Below, piece by piece: positions 1-10,540 of a DNA stretch of 19,334 nt. The DNA is taken from assembly GCA_009663005.1 (NCBI GenBank), contig VIGQ01000991.1, positions 20,001 through 39,334 on the forward strand, in the 5' to 3' direction. The translations under genes and the position numbers were made by a program. Within the stretch, counting starts at the first letter, position 1. Every line of letters starts with the position of its first letter. The notes below the pieces were generated by a model, which worked only from the letters and a program-made list of their open reading frames with translations, was not told where the DNA came from and ran no database searches. This stretch comes from Actinidia chinensis (Eukaryota; Streptophyta; Magnoliopsida; Ericales; Actinidiaceae).

Positions 1-227
1 AACAAATCATTCCTCCACTGTGGACATTCAGGTTCCGTGGCCTTAGACACGGGCAGCCCAGCCACCCCAATATTGCACAACCCTAACACACTAGTAGTAA
101 AAAACAATTATGAATTCTATGTTCTTCGGAATCTTCTTACCAAATTGGAGCCGAACTCATTATTTTTCCCCAAAAATGAAGTCTTGAAAAACAAATACCC
201 CCAATACAATCTTAAAAAACAGCCATA

Positions 228-1260
228 GCCATAATAATCACCATCATCCTCGTTATCATCACAGCAAAAAAATAAAACAAGAAAAAGAAGAAAAAAAACA
301 GAAAATAATGAAGATGAAGAAGAGTTACTACATAGCTAAGGACAACTCATTGGATTCAGTTCTCCCAGCAAAGTTGCACTGAATTGCCATTCCAAGTGAA
401 CAAAACATGTTCAAAATTCAAACAAGGATGCCTAAACAATCAACCTTGTATCTGAAGGAATAAACTAGGGTGACAATGCATTCCATAGAAAGAATTTACA
501 ATAAAAAATAGAAGGAGAAGAAACTCTCAAGTTAATCACAGAATAATAGAGCTTTTTTATCATTGAAATGAACACGGTGAGCATCTGCCTGCATGCAAAA
601 CGGAGTCGTAGCAATGCGCCAATACCTCCTGGTAAGGGAATGAATGTCCACGGCATCATCGAAGGAAGACCAGTCCCCAAAGTGACGGAGGGATTCTGTA
701 GAAGTAGGAACAGAAACATTGAAGGGTGGCGTGTGTGATGAAATCACTGCAACAATTATATTATATAGATGGAAGGGAAACTCACCTTCTCCCAGTAAGA
801 ACTCCAATGCTATGAAGCAACAAATGACCCGAGGACAACAGGAAAAAAAAACTTCTCTATAGTGCGGCCAGACAATTTGTCCTGAAATACACTTTTGGAA
901 TGTTAGTCAAGATTGAACATGTAACTTATGCGTATGTATGCACACGATATGGGATACTCACCCTAACCACCCAAACCGGCCCCCCACCCCAACACAGAAT
1001 ATTACACGTGCAAGAATTTACTCTACAGCCTAGCTAAAACAAGAGCGCATCTGAAAGTCGATGTTTCAAATGCAACACTTCAAGATCGTAAATAAGGTCA
1101 TGCCAAGTTCCCTTCAAACCGGGGAGACATAAATTTATCATACACACGTTTGCTTGCATTTCTATAGATATATAATTGTGCTTCAAAGGCCATGGCCTAC
1201 CAAATACTTCCACGAATTGAATTTGTGAGGTGGGGATTACAATAGTGCAAGATAAACAAA
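228..1260. repeat. Segmental duplication block A (copy 1)
   Basis: This block matches 16185-17252 in the same orientation over its whole length. The match starts at a shared 'gccataataatcacca' and ends at a shared 'taaacaa'. Long shared words include 'gacaatgcattc', 'agaaagaatttaca', 'cggccagacaatttgtcct' and 'caaatgaccc'. Differences are dispersed substitutions plus many one-base indels. The block is followed here by about 4.3 kb that copy 2 lacks; in copy 2 the next block (B') starts within about 10 bases. Any transcribed unit in it is more likely on the minus strand (see 532-807). The pairing is seen directly; duplication is the inference that explains it. Confidence 0.9.
532..807 (-). pseudogene. 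Possible minus-strand exon and 90-bp intron, unrecognised product
   Basis: On the minus strand a GTGAG donor begins at 785 and a 'ttctacag' acceptor ends at 696, giving a 90-bp intron-like interval, a normal size for plants. Downstream of the acceptor one frame reads GDWSSFDDAVDIHSL then RRYWRI before stopping. The duplicate at 16545-16745 keeps the same frame as WDWSFLVDDAMDVHPL then GYWRI, also behind a cag acceptor. A second overlapping frame (465-719) is open too, so which frame was used, if any, is uncertain. I do not recognise the family. Alternatives are a UTR or a long noncoding RNA exon whose frame is open by chance. No start codon or full gene model can be supported. Confidence 0.25.
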
Positions 1261-4200
1261 TTCCATGCATGGCCAACTTCAACAAATTTTCGTTGTGCAA
1301 AAAAAATATAGAATCAATAAAAAATGGCCAGGCATCCTGAAGTGATCTTATAACTGAATTTGTGACAAAACAAAAAAACAATAAAATGAAAGCTTCAACT
1401 ATATTCAAAAAGTTGCTCTGAAGAATAGAAACCAAAACACTGGGCCGAGTCCACTTGTATCCGTGGTTTCCATGACTTTTTCGACGGTGTACAAGTATCA
1501 CTAAGACATACTGTCCAAAGGTTCAACACCGTTACTCTTCTCTGACAAGATTAATTTCAAACCATATGCCACATGGAAATCAGTCGGCCTATCACCAACC
1601 AAGCCACAAGTTGATGTATGGCCAGTAGCACGAATGATAGAATATAACCAATTGTCAACATGGAATAGCAGGTAACGACTGATCGGTACATCTTCAGACT
1701 GGTGAAGAAAATATAGGAAAACAGAAAGTGGCTTGGTAGCAGAAGTAGGAGTGGGGTGAAAGTGAACAAGAAGAGAACAATATGTGTGACTCACCGTTGT
1801 ATGTGTAGTCATAGCTATTCATTCTCTCACGGAGTGGATTCCCACTTTGGACCCTGAAGTAATTCAGTAGCCATAATGTTGATTGTACAAAAGTATTATG
1901 TTTAAGACTGAAAGAAAATCATATCCAAGTTTGCGAGTTTAATACTTTGGTAACTTTCAGGAAAGATTTGGTTTCACAGCACCAATTTTAGAGGAGTCAG
2001 CTTTCATAATTTAAGGGCACTTCCCATCTTGTTTGATCCCAGAAGTTAAAATGGCCTTTCCGCTAAACCCCTAATAATAGTCTTTCTCCTCCAAATAGAA
2101 GAAATTTTTAGGTTTCCAACGATTGTAGAATAAAAATACTTCCTGCAAATGAAAATGCCATATTAAAGGAGGGTTCCCACTCTATAACAGACAACTGAGG
2201 CCCCTGCGTTTCATGACTTATTGTTTTGGGGGAATGAGACCAAATGGTTGTTCGCCTATATTAGATAGAGCTCAATGATTGCATCACTACGAAAACTTGA
2301 GCATCTTCACTCAATTCTGTACATTCCAATGCATGTACTTTTCCCACAACATGATGACCATTGTTGAACAACCATCCATAATGTGCATTGACTGGAGTGT
2401 GTCGGTGAAAAAACAACTCCTTGCCACTCGCACAGGTTACACTGATTTGTTCTGTCATGCTTGTTTGCTCATAGCCATACAAAGAAATCAAGATGTTCAG
2501 AGGCAGATTTCAGAAATTACAAATGGACACCAAAATAAGGGTGAGTAAATACCTTCGAAGATGCAATGTACCAAATACAGAATCACACCACACATAGGAT
2601 CACATGACTCAAGTATTGAGCTTGAAAGGGTGTAAACAGAATTTAATCGCTGAAGACCTACCAGAATACATCCAAAATCCTAACAAAAGGAAGTATAACA
2701 TACTAAATTGTCACCTTAAGAAATATAATGAATAGTCATAATAACTGTAACAAAGCAATACGGATGTTTAGAAAACCATTAAAAAAAACCAACAACCAAT
2801 ACCAAAGATTAAATTGGGTTCAATAAGTCCCATGATTTGGCAGAAACAACCTTGATTCGGTTTCCAGTGATAACCAAAACAATCGACAACTTTGATAATT
2901 AAAATCTCTCCAATTTTCTGATCAAATCAAAGCAAGGCCAACTAATTTAGCATAGCACACAAGAATATAAGAAATCCCACCTTTAATCTCGAAAAGGCAG
3001 GTTTGGAACCTTTATTCATTGGCGTGGCAATCAATTTAACCATCAGATAAAGAGGTCGGTTTGTGATATCTTTATAATTGTACAAAAGACGCCAAAAATT
3101 TTGAAAACCAAATTACCTGGAAAAGGAGTGAAAAGGCTGCTAATGCCTGTATCTGATAAGAAGACAATGTGATATCACCAATTGAAGAGTGTAACATGTA
3201 ATGTTGCCAGTAAAATCATGTCCATGATCGCAAGCAGCAATGGTGTTGTCCACGCCAAAGAACCCCTATATGGCAAGGTCTTTAACAAAATAAAGTGAAG
3301 ACAGAAACCACAAGAACCAAGAGTAGACAGGATTTGCTATAGCATTGACGGAGAGAGCGTATGCAAGACTCTAAGCAAGCTCTGTGTTCAAACTTGGAAA
3401 GCCGGCAGGCACTCCCATCAACCACACACAACCATGCGCACAAGTAGTTATGTAATGTTGATGGCCAGGTTAGAAGCCCAGAGGCCAAACAGATTCTGAC
3501 ATGAACGAAATGGCTAATACCAAAAGTGAGCCCAGAAAAATTTCAGTAAGTAGCTACACTTGACCACATGAATGCTTATGAATGCAGCTTTCTCCGCGAA
3601 TGTCCGCACAAATGATTTAGACCTTACAAATAAATAATTCTGAAGAAATGAGGAAAGCAATAGCTTCTTATTCCAAGAAGAGAAATAAACACAGACCGAC
3701 ATTCAACCGCTCACAAAACAACCATATTTGAGCATAGGCAAACCACGTAAAACAGATATGGTATATATGGGTCACCAAGTGTTTCTCCATCAACATTTGT
3801 GGGTTAAAAGGAGGCATGAACCATTTAAAGCAGCTATAATGGAAAACCTAATGATCAGTGAGTAAGGGGTGATAAAATGGAAAACAAGCATTTTCCGTCA
3901 AGGTCCGAGTTTAGGTATTAACTTTGCTAACATATGAGCCAATTTGTCTTCTCTTGCTAAAAACAAAACTCAACCGATTAATTGGCGCACGAATAAAAGA
4001 ATTCTAACAGGCAGTAGAAAACCCCTTGGAAAGCCATCCTTCTTGGATTATTGAATGTCAAATATGCAGTTTAAGCTGTCACTCACATCACGTCAGTAAA
4101 TTACGAACCAACCAAAGACGCAGTTTGGGCAGATCAAGGTCATGATATAACTCTCTTAATTGAGTAACCGTGACACAGGTTGCTCCACATATCAAATATT

Positions 4201-4985
4201 TACGAAGTCAAGACACAGCGCGTCAACCAATGGTCAATAAAGAACTTAAATTCACCAAATTTATCAGGTTACGTTGCATATGGAAATCGCTTGTTGATAT
4301 TGCTAACATTTTGATATTCCAAGTCAAATAAAATGACCGATCATTAGATGTCCACCACCATTCCCTCGAAAATCAGAATCGTATGAATGAACAATTGCAA
4401 TGTAGTGCATCAGTCAAATAATGCGATGTAACATGTATGTCAACTCAAATACTCAAAGATATACAGACCTTTATATTACCTTGAGGAACATTATCTTTAG
4501 GAGGATGGCCAATACAATATTTGACTACAGCGGAATTGACGATATTTTTATTGTCTCATTGCGTAAAATTCCCACATGTCAGCTACATCCACTGCTGTGA
4601 TCCAGAAGGAGGACATGGAGAAACGGAACAACGATGTAGAATAAAGTTGACAATGAGCAATGAACATGGCCATAGTTGCCATGTCAAGGTAAAAACCACA
4701 CGCCTGTAAAGCCAAGATACAGGCCAATCAAAAAACTTGCAAACAACGAGGCCCACAAGGAGGGCAGACGGTAAAAGGTGTCTGAAAGTCGGAGAAGCGA
4801 TTACACGAAACAATGGAGAACCAAAACAGTGGATCTTTACGAACCCAAAGTCTTTCAACGAAAATTTGGCCAGCCATTAGCAAGTTCTGATGCCATAACA
4901 CAGAACGACCGAAAAATCAAGCCGAAGTAAAAATTATGAGAAACCAATTTCAAAAATACAAATCTTGCAAACCCACTTGGCGGTT
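1261..4985. other. Copy 1-specific 3.7-kb stretch, no supportable gene
   Basis: This stretch has no counterpart in the compact copy 2. It is AT-rich with scattered short open frames, none matching a family I know. Two spots are slightly denser. Positions 2261-2548 are open on both strands, and the plus frame runs into a donor-like AAGG|GTGAGT near 2537. Positions 4583-4858 are open on the minus strand with a hydrophobic Leu/Trp-rich product. A GTGAGT on the minus strand near 1790-1796 is donor-like. I could not assemble exons into a gene. Unannotated minus-strand exons continuing the unit in block A, or a decayed insertion, are both possible. Confidence 0.4.
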
Positions 4986-4989
4986 CTTC

Positions 4990-5575
4990 AAAAACAATAT
5001 GGGCAATTTCCATAAAGTGGGGGACAGTGGAGACGAGTTAATATCAAGGTCAGTGAGAGGAAACCTTTATATCAATTAACATGGAATCTAAGAGGTAAAA
5101 TTTACCATGAGTCCACTATACTCTCTTTGGTTCTCTCTTCTTTCCCTATTATTTACCCAACATGGGCATTCATCAATCACACACTATCTCTCTCCACTCC
5201 CACGTCAACACCCCAAACAACCCACTTTTTCATGTATCTCTCTCCCACTAAAAATAATTTTCTTTTTAAAAAAAAAAAAAAAAATTTAACTTCACCAATC
5301 CCCTCTTTTTTTTTATTCAAAATGGAAGCTATTAATTGTTAAATACAATATCAAGTAAATAATTTGTTTATCAAACGAATGATTTTATCGGAGATCAATA
5401 GAATTATTTTTTAATACGTTTTTTCAATAAAGACTAATATATATTTTTGTAAGAAAATAGAATCTTTTTTTTCCTCTTTCATTTGTAAAAAATCAGAAAG
5501 AAAACAACTTAAATAGAAAATATATACATCTATTTTAAAAAAAGTCCCATCTGAATCAATGAGTAACTAGTAATT
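4990..5575 (+). repeat. Left arm of a large diverged inverted repeat
   Basis: Read forward, 5041-5150 aligns with the reverse complement of roughly 7035-7140. Shared words include 'atatcaag', 'ctttatatca', 'catggaat' and 'taagaggtaaaa', followed by CT-rich leader-like sequence in both. The match resumes at 5238-5290 against the reverse complement of about 6890-6955 (CT run, 'ttttcttttt', poly-A, 'attta'). It can be followed more weakly inward to 'acttaaatagaa' near 5508 and 'taactagt' near 5565. The core is clear by eye; the outer and inner limits are approximate. Both arms contain TATA-like 'tttatat', so they could be duplicated promoter regions facing opposite ways. Confidence 0.7.
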
Positions 5576-5744
5576 ATAATTTGTGTTATACATGGAATAA
5601 AACAATAACTTTTAACCATGATTTAATGTGTTTTTAAACAGCTAAAACAGTCACTTGTATCAATCAACGCTGGAAAATAGTTTTGTAAAAAATCAACATA
5701 TTCATTCATTAAGACCCAGTTCTGGCTGCTAACTTTTATTTAGG
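5546..5744. repeat. Segmental duplication block B (copy 1)
   Basis: About 200 bases match 17262-17455 in the same orientation. Shared words include 'tttgtgttatac', 'gtttgtaaaaaa'-like sequence, 'attcattaag' and 'aacttttattta'. In copy 2 it follows A' directly; here it lies between the two arms of the large inverted repeat. No coding content is visible. Confidence 0.8.
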
Positions 5745-6117
5745 TTTTTTATGACTTAGATTTTGCAATATTTATGTCGTCTGGGGGACAAGAGGAATTC
5801 GTTATGCCATTTGCAAGACAGTTATGCCAATTTACATTTTCGGATTCCTCTTGGTCAAAGAGAAACGAAACGTATTAAAGTTTTTGTTTTGATCAATAAA
5901 AATCAAAGTCGCTAAAATCGACTCAAAAAAGTTAAACCCAAACTAGCCTAATGATGAACTATATGGTTTAGGTTAAGATTTTTTTTATCAGAATAGTTTT
6001 CTAGGTTGATATAAGTGATTGCTTAGTCATTCAAATACACATAATTATTGTTTTAAAAATATTGTCTTAATTTAATGTATAACATGAATTATCTCGTTCT
6101 AAACAAATCCGCACATA
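5745..6117. other. AT-rich spacer, nothing recognised
   Basis: No open frame of interest and no repeat match that I could find in this stretch. It lies in the loop of the large inverted repeat, between block B and the first GC-rich foldback module. Confidence 0.4.
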
Positions 6118-6190
6118 GGCCGCCTAGCCCCGCCTAGGCACTAGGCCCCCCGGCTGGCCGCCCAGGAACGCCTATGGGCCCCCACATAGG
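6118..6190 (+). repeat. GC-rich foldback module 1 (MITE-like, diverged)
   Basis: A sharp GC-rich island in otherwise AT-rich DNA, built from nested palindromes of the type gccgcctag...cgcctaggc...ctaggcccc. It has the same orientation and word order as the better preserved module at 6427-6512 but is more diverged and lacks clear flanking arms. Modules of this 'cgcctaggcgctaggc' type are common in plant genomes as small non-autonomous elements; the superfamily is not evident here. Confidence 0.6.
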
Positions 6191-6426
6191 GTTGGCCCTC
6201 CGCCCGCACGCTTAACGCTAGAGCTTTTTAGAGGACCGAGTTCTAATTTTTATGTATTTTAGAGACCTAAATGTTCCTTTCTATCTTCTCTTTGTTTATT
6301 TCAATATTAAAACATTTGACATTTAATATTTTGAGATCATGTTTTGGTTAGGAATTGATATTTGGTATGTATTATTATTTTTAATAACATTAATGACCTT
6401 AGATAAATAAAATAAATAATAATAAT

Positions 6427-6512
6427 AAAAAAACCGCTTAGGCGGCTAGCCGCCTAGGCGCTAGGCCCCTTCGGCAGCCCAATTACGCCTAAACGAATTT
6501 TAGAACATTGGA
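6427..6512 (+). repeat. GC-rich foldback module 2
   Basis: This module reads 'aaaccgcttaggcggctag', then 'ccgcctaggcgctaggcccc', then 'ttcggcagcccaatta', and ends with 'ttttagaacattgga'. The reverse complement of 6587-6680 carries the same words in the same order with only a few differences. Modules 2 and 3 are therefore recent inverted copies about 80 bp apart and could pair as a strong hairpin. An 'aactagttaatt' at 6522 also pairs with the start of module 3. Confidence 0.8.
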
Positions 6513-6566
6513 ATATTTATCAACTAGTTAATTCAGATATATAATATATATCATATTAGAATCAAT

Positions 6567-6697
6567 GATTAACTAGTTTAAATTCCAAGGTTTAAAAATC
6601 GTTAGCGGTAATTGGGCTGCCGAAAGGGGGCCTAGCGCCTAGGCGGGGTAGCCGCCTAAGCGGTTTTTTAGAACCTTGGAATTTAAACTAGTTAATC
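6567..6697 (-). mobile_element. Foldback MITE-like element with 26-bp perfect terminal arms
   Basis: Positions 6567-6592 are the exact reverse complement of 6672-6697, giving 26-bp perfect arms that include 'aactagtttaaattcc'. They bracket a GC-rich centre (6601-6663) with the same module as 6427-6512 in inverted orientation. The 131-bp unit has the form of a foldback or MITE. No open frame is present, so it is non-autonomous. I see no confident target-site duplication. The perfect arms contrast with the general divergence of the window and suggest a young insertion or arm conversion. Confidence 0.75.
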
Positions 6698-7195
6698 CTT
6701 GCTTCCTAATACATGATAATATATATATCTTATTATTATATATATAGATATATATATTCTATTTAAGTTTGTTTATTTAAGATTTGTTTTTAATAGAGTG
6801 AGCGAGAAAAATAAATTGTTTTGCATTATCTTAATGCACTAGAATTTTTATTTAACAATTGAAATAATTTTCTATTTACTAAAAATAAAAGATAGGGACA
6901 TGGAATATAAATTTTTTTTGTTTAAAAAAGAAAAATACTTTTAATGGAGAGAGAGAGAGAAAAAGTGAGTTTGGTTGGGGTTTATATGGAATGGACAGCG
7001 AGCGAGTGATCCATGTGTGACGGTAAGTTGTATAGCAAAGGGAGAGAAGTCAAAGAGAGGCAAAGGGGCAACATGGTCATTTTTACCTCTTAATTCCATG
7101 TCACTGATATAAAGATTTCCATCCCCTCTTGACTTGATATAACCCTGCACACACTCACTTTTAGAAATTTTCCCCCCAAATATTACCAGTCAAGA
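6690..7195 (-). repeat. Right arm of the large inverted repeat
   Basis: The reverse complement of this stretch aligns with 4990-5575. The best part is 6865-7150, covering 'ttatatca', 'catggaatt', 'aagaggtaaaaa', a CT-rich leader, and then a CT microsatellite followed by 'tattttt' and poly-A. The inner AT-rich part (6700-6860, including a long AT run at 6716-6765) aligns only loosely. It holds a GA microsatellite at 6947-6960. Together the arms span about 2.2 kb. Confidence 0.7.
6947..6960 (+). repeat. GA microsatellite
   Basis: A (GA)n run at the outer side of a poly-T/A stretch. The matching place in the other inverted arm (about 5236-5248) is a shorter CT run, so the microsatellite was already present before the arms separated. 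Confidence 0.85.
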
Positions 7196-7288
7196 GTCGG
7201 CTGCTTTTCATGAAGTTCTTCGGACCATTTGGGTTTCATTGAGAGAGTTTTCACGTCTCAAACTCCCCACAGAAATGGTGACGCCAAC

Positions 7289-7455
7289 ATGGGAGTTTCA
7301 TAGAGTATTTACCTGAAATTTGTAGACAAAAGAGACTTAAAATGAGGAAGAAGGATATAAAATTGGACTTCCAAACATGGGCCATCATAGAGTATTTACC
7401 TGAAATTGTTTAGATAAAAGAGAGTTAAAATGAGAAAAGAAGGATGTGACTAAGT
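7289..7455 (+). repeat. Two-unit tandem duplication, 87-bp period
   Basis: The words 'catagagtatttacctgaaa', 'agacaaaagaga' / 'agataaaagaga', 'ttaaaatgag' and 'gaaggat' recur with an offset of 87 bases (7299 and 7386). The two units are clearly the same but carry several substitutions and short indels. No coding frame runs through both. Only two units are present, so this is a simple local duplication rather than a satellite. Confidence 0.9.
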
Positions 7456-10133
7456 CCACAGAAACTTGAGTATTCACGAAGGTAATGACTTCCATACGTG
7501 GAGAATCAAAACGCGACACTGTTTTTGCCCATGCCAATGTATGTATGCAATTGGGAATCCACCTAATTTTCTACCATAACCATAGAACCATATACTAGCT
7601 GGACCCAATTGTTTTCTTCTCCAAAAACCATACTAGGAATGATCTAATGATCCATCACTCTTTCGCTCCACAGCCCATTTTTGTCTTCTCCATAACTATT
7701 GTGAAAGCTTCCTGTACTTGCATTACTATGAATGTGTTAATTTGATCATCTCTCCAGTCCAATAGCCTTAATTGACCATTGCTGCCAAATCCAGTTCACA
7801 ATGACCAAGAAATGAGAATGTGGCATTTTTGTCTTGGCAGAGATGCAGACAAGCTTCGCATTTGTCTTCATGGAGGATCCCCCTGGCAGAGATATGTACT
7901 TATGAAACAAATAAATCAGCTCAAGTAACTTTTCAAAACTATTAATTTATCATAGAGTAGATTCGCAGTATGGCTGACAAGAATGTGAACACATGGTGCT
8001 ACAGATAGCGGCCTTCATGCCTAAAACGAAACCACTATGTCCCATTTCATTTGAACCTACTAGCCGAGAATTGCTTCAGCTTCCAAGGTCTCTAGACTGA
8101 CTAGCAGGTAAAGGCCTTCTTTCCAATTATCTTGTGGAAGCGAATTTTTATCATAAAACAAATTTATTTTTGCCAGTTTCTGAGCACATTTATACAAGAG
8201 TATGATCACAGAACTAAAGGCCACCAGATGAAAAAGAAAATCAGAAGTGAAATTGGAAAGTCCTTACGCAAAAGCAACCAAGTACAGCAAAGCAATTATC
8301 AATGAGGGAACCCTAAATAGACATGCATGAGGCACTACTACCTTCTGAACAACACTTGTTTTGCCCTTGTCACAACAAAAGGCATTTATCAAGTCCCAAT
8401 TAGAATACAAAGTCTGGGACTCGAGAATGAGAACAACACACAATAATAGACCAAAACAAAGACCAAGAAAAAGAGAACTAACAAAACTAGCAAACTCCCT
8501 CAAATTTTTTTTTTTCCAGTGGGAGGCCCACTCTTGAACAAAATCCGGCCGGCCCTTAATATTTTCCCCATCACCATGAAAATTCACAAATGCAAAAAAA
8601 AGGATTCTCCAATCAAGTCCTCCCTCACTAAACGTATCCACCATCCCTCATTTTCAAATGATAGGTACATTCCTACAATATTTACATTTCTTTCACAATT
8701 GTTAATCACTACAATAGTCAAAGTTTTTTTTTTCCCCACCTCCTTATTCCAAAGAACAAATAGACTTGAATTTGATTAATAAGTTTCTTTGAATTCTTGG
8801 CTGTTTTTTTGAACCTTATTTATCTTTTGGTAAGTGTTGAGTGGTCTTTAAACGATATGATTCTGCAAACGGGGTTTACCACCCCTTAAATATGCTCAGC
8901 TAAAATAGGCCAGATTTAAAAAATTAACTGGTGGCCTGCATATAGTATTTTCCCTGAAGGCCGATTGGTTGGGAGAAAATGAAACCTCTCTCGCATGCAA
9001 AAGCACAACAATGTCAAGGAAAGACAAGGAGATGAAGTATATTACTCATCCAAAGAGAAAATGGGAGGATGATGGGTTCAGTTGCTAGAGTTCGATCAGG
9101 CCACCCCCCAAAAAACAAATCCTACACTTTCTTCTCATGAAACCATCAGCCTCTAGCCTTCCCTTAAATCTCATAAGCATCCCTACAGTGGGGGGAACAA
9201 GCATGTCATTATTTGCATTTCAGGTAATAGCAGCATATGCCATAAAAAGATAATAAAGTACACTAAGCGATCTTCCGAACAACAGCCCATTAACGTAGTT
9301 AGTAACTAAAGATATTTAACGCATAAAATCATAGGAAAAGGGGTAAAATCGTGTTTTCCTAACTAGTAACCCACGGGTGCTAAGTGTACTTGCAACAATC
9401 GATATCAGAACAACCAATATCATAATCTAAGTCTGCACAGTACTTAGAAAAGGATTTAAAAAAAAAAAACACATACGATTTGCACACCTCTTCACTAAAA
9501 TCTTCTAAACCATTCTGACATACAATACGAAATTGGCCAAACCAAATAATTTTCTCTGCAAAGGGACTTTAAGTAATAAATGTAAAAATAAAAAGACTAG
9601 AAAATTCTTTCTTGAAAAGGGATTTACTATCATTTAAATCATTTTAAAAACACTATGAGTCCAAGGAAGGACAATCTCATTATTTTGCAGCGAAGGCTGA
9701 GGGCCATAGAAGTGGGCACTTCACAAAGGGAAGGCATCACTCCGTTTTTGTATAGTAGAATAATTGCAAGGAAATGTCAAACATTAATATCCAAATACAT
9801 TGCTATGCTTTCTTCTTCTCTAATTGTCTCCTCCAACATATGAGTAAAAGAAAAGGTACTCTTGTTGCAGAAAATAATAACTAGCAAAAAGAGGCCAATA
9901 TCTTAAATCCCCAATTGGAAAAAAAACCAAAAACGTTATAAATGGCAACAAACCAAAGTCCATAAATTAAACACAAATCAATCAAGATCAATAAGAACAA
10001 ACCAATAAAAACTGAAATACTAACGCACCATTGCCAGGCAATGGCAGTGAGATCAAAACATAGCAGTAAACAAACGTCAAAAAAAAACAAACAAATTTGG
10101 GGGATTTCAGAAACCCATTAAATTTTAAATTCT
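7456..10133. other. Copy 1-specific 2.7-kb stretch, no confirmed gene
   Basis: No counterpart in copy 2. It contains many short frames of no known family. The longest is on the minus strand at 8264-8644 (listed separately). A 'ggcagagat' word occurs twice around 7839 and 7883. I saw no splice-linked exon series, LTR pair or transposase motif. Confidence 0.4.
8264..8644 (-). CDS. Uncertain minus-strand 126-codon frame, unrecognised
   Basis: This is the longest frame in this part of the window. Residues about 50-75 form a strongly hydrophobic run (SLFLGLCFGLLLCVVLI) and the C-terminal 14 residues are also hydrophobic (PSLIIALLYLVAF). The frame would be a small two-span membrane protein if real. 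Against this, it contains a poly-Lys stretch from an A run, there is no family match I recognise, and it has no neighbour it could belong to. A GTAAGG donor-like site overlaps its last codons, so the stop could lie in an intron. A chance frame is the more likely reading. Confidence 0.15.
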   Translation of the reverse strand: MVDTFSEGGLDWRILFFAFVNFHGDGENIKGRPDFVQEWASHWKKKNLREFASFVSSLFLGLCFGLLLCVVLILESQTLYSNWDLINAFCCDKGKTSVVQKVVVPHACLFRVPSLIIALLYLVAFA

Positions 10134-10540
10134 AGGGCAGACCTCTTTGGTTTCCCCATGTTCGCTGGCCAGTGTAGAGATAAGAGAAACAGAATCCCAC
10201 AAAATCACAACCCTGACACCTCTTCCGTGAGTATTACTCTCTCTCTCTGGTCCTCTCTCTTCGGTGGGGGAGATGAGATCTCGGAGAGAGATCGGCTGGA
10301 TTCATTGGCCATAGCTGTGTTTCAAACTTCAAAAAGAGAGAGATCAAAAACTTGTTAAATTTTGTAATCGGGGGGAGGCCATGAATATCCCGGGGACGGA
10401 AATCACCCACACTCCCCCGTGCCTCCGACGAAAAAGCCCTAAATTTTGCGAAAAGCGGAATCCAACCTAACTTCAAAAAGTACGGTGCGATAATGCCACC
10501 ATAAAGTATTGCTGGACCACGACTCTCATTCAAACTGACA
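10134..10540 (-). promoter_or_regulatory. CT-rich, GC-richer island; possible 5' leader of a minus-strand gene
   Basis: This stretch is clearly richer in GC than its surroundings and contains a CT run at 10233-10247 plus GA-rich clusters, as plant 5' leaders and core promoters often do. On the minus strand a frame from 10533 includes FRAFSSEARGSVGDF, which is Arg/Ser-rich and resembles a mitochondrial presequence. A second small frame starts at 10312 (MANESSRSLSEISSPPPK). Neither leads into recognisable exons downstream. It could be the surviving 5' end of a lost gene; that is inference only. Confidence 0.25.

Noticed and set aside
1..227. 63-codon plus frame near the left edge
   Set aside because: Low-complexity Asn/Leu-rich peptide with no match. 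It stops just before block A, and nothing supports a gene here.
1034..1501. Minus-strand 155-codon frame, the longest in the left part
   Set aside because: It crosses the end of block A into copy-specific DNA. The A' counterpart (17066-17266) keeps only part of it with many changes, and no family is recognised.
5107..5342. Plus-strand frames over the CT-rich tract
   Set aside because: Ser/Leu/Pro-rich because of CT composition and ending in a poly-Lys run from poly-A; better explained as the inverted-repeat arm.
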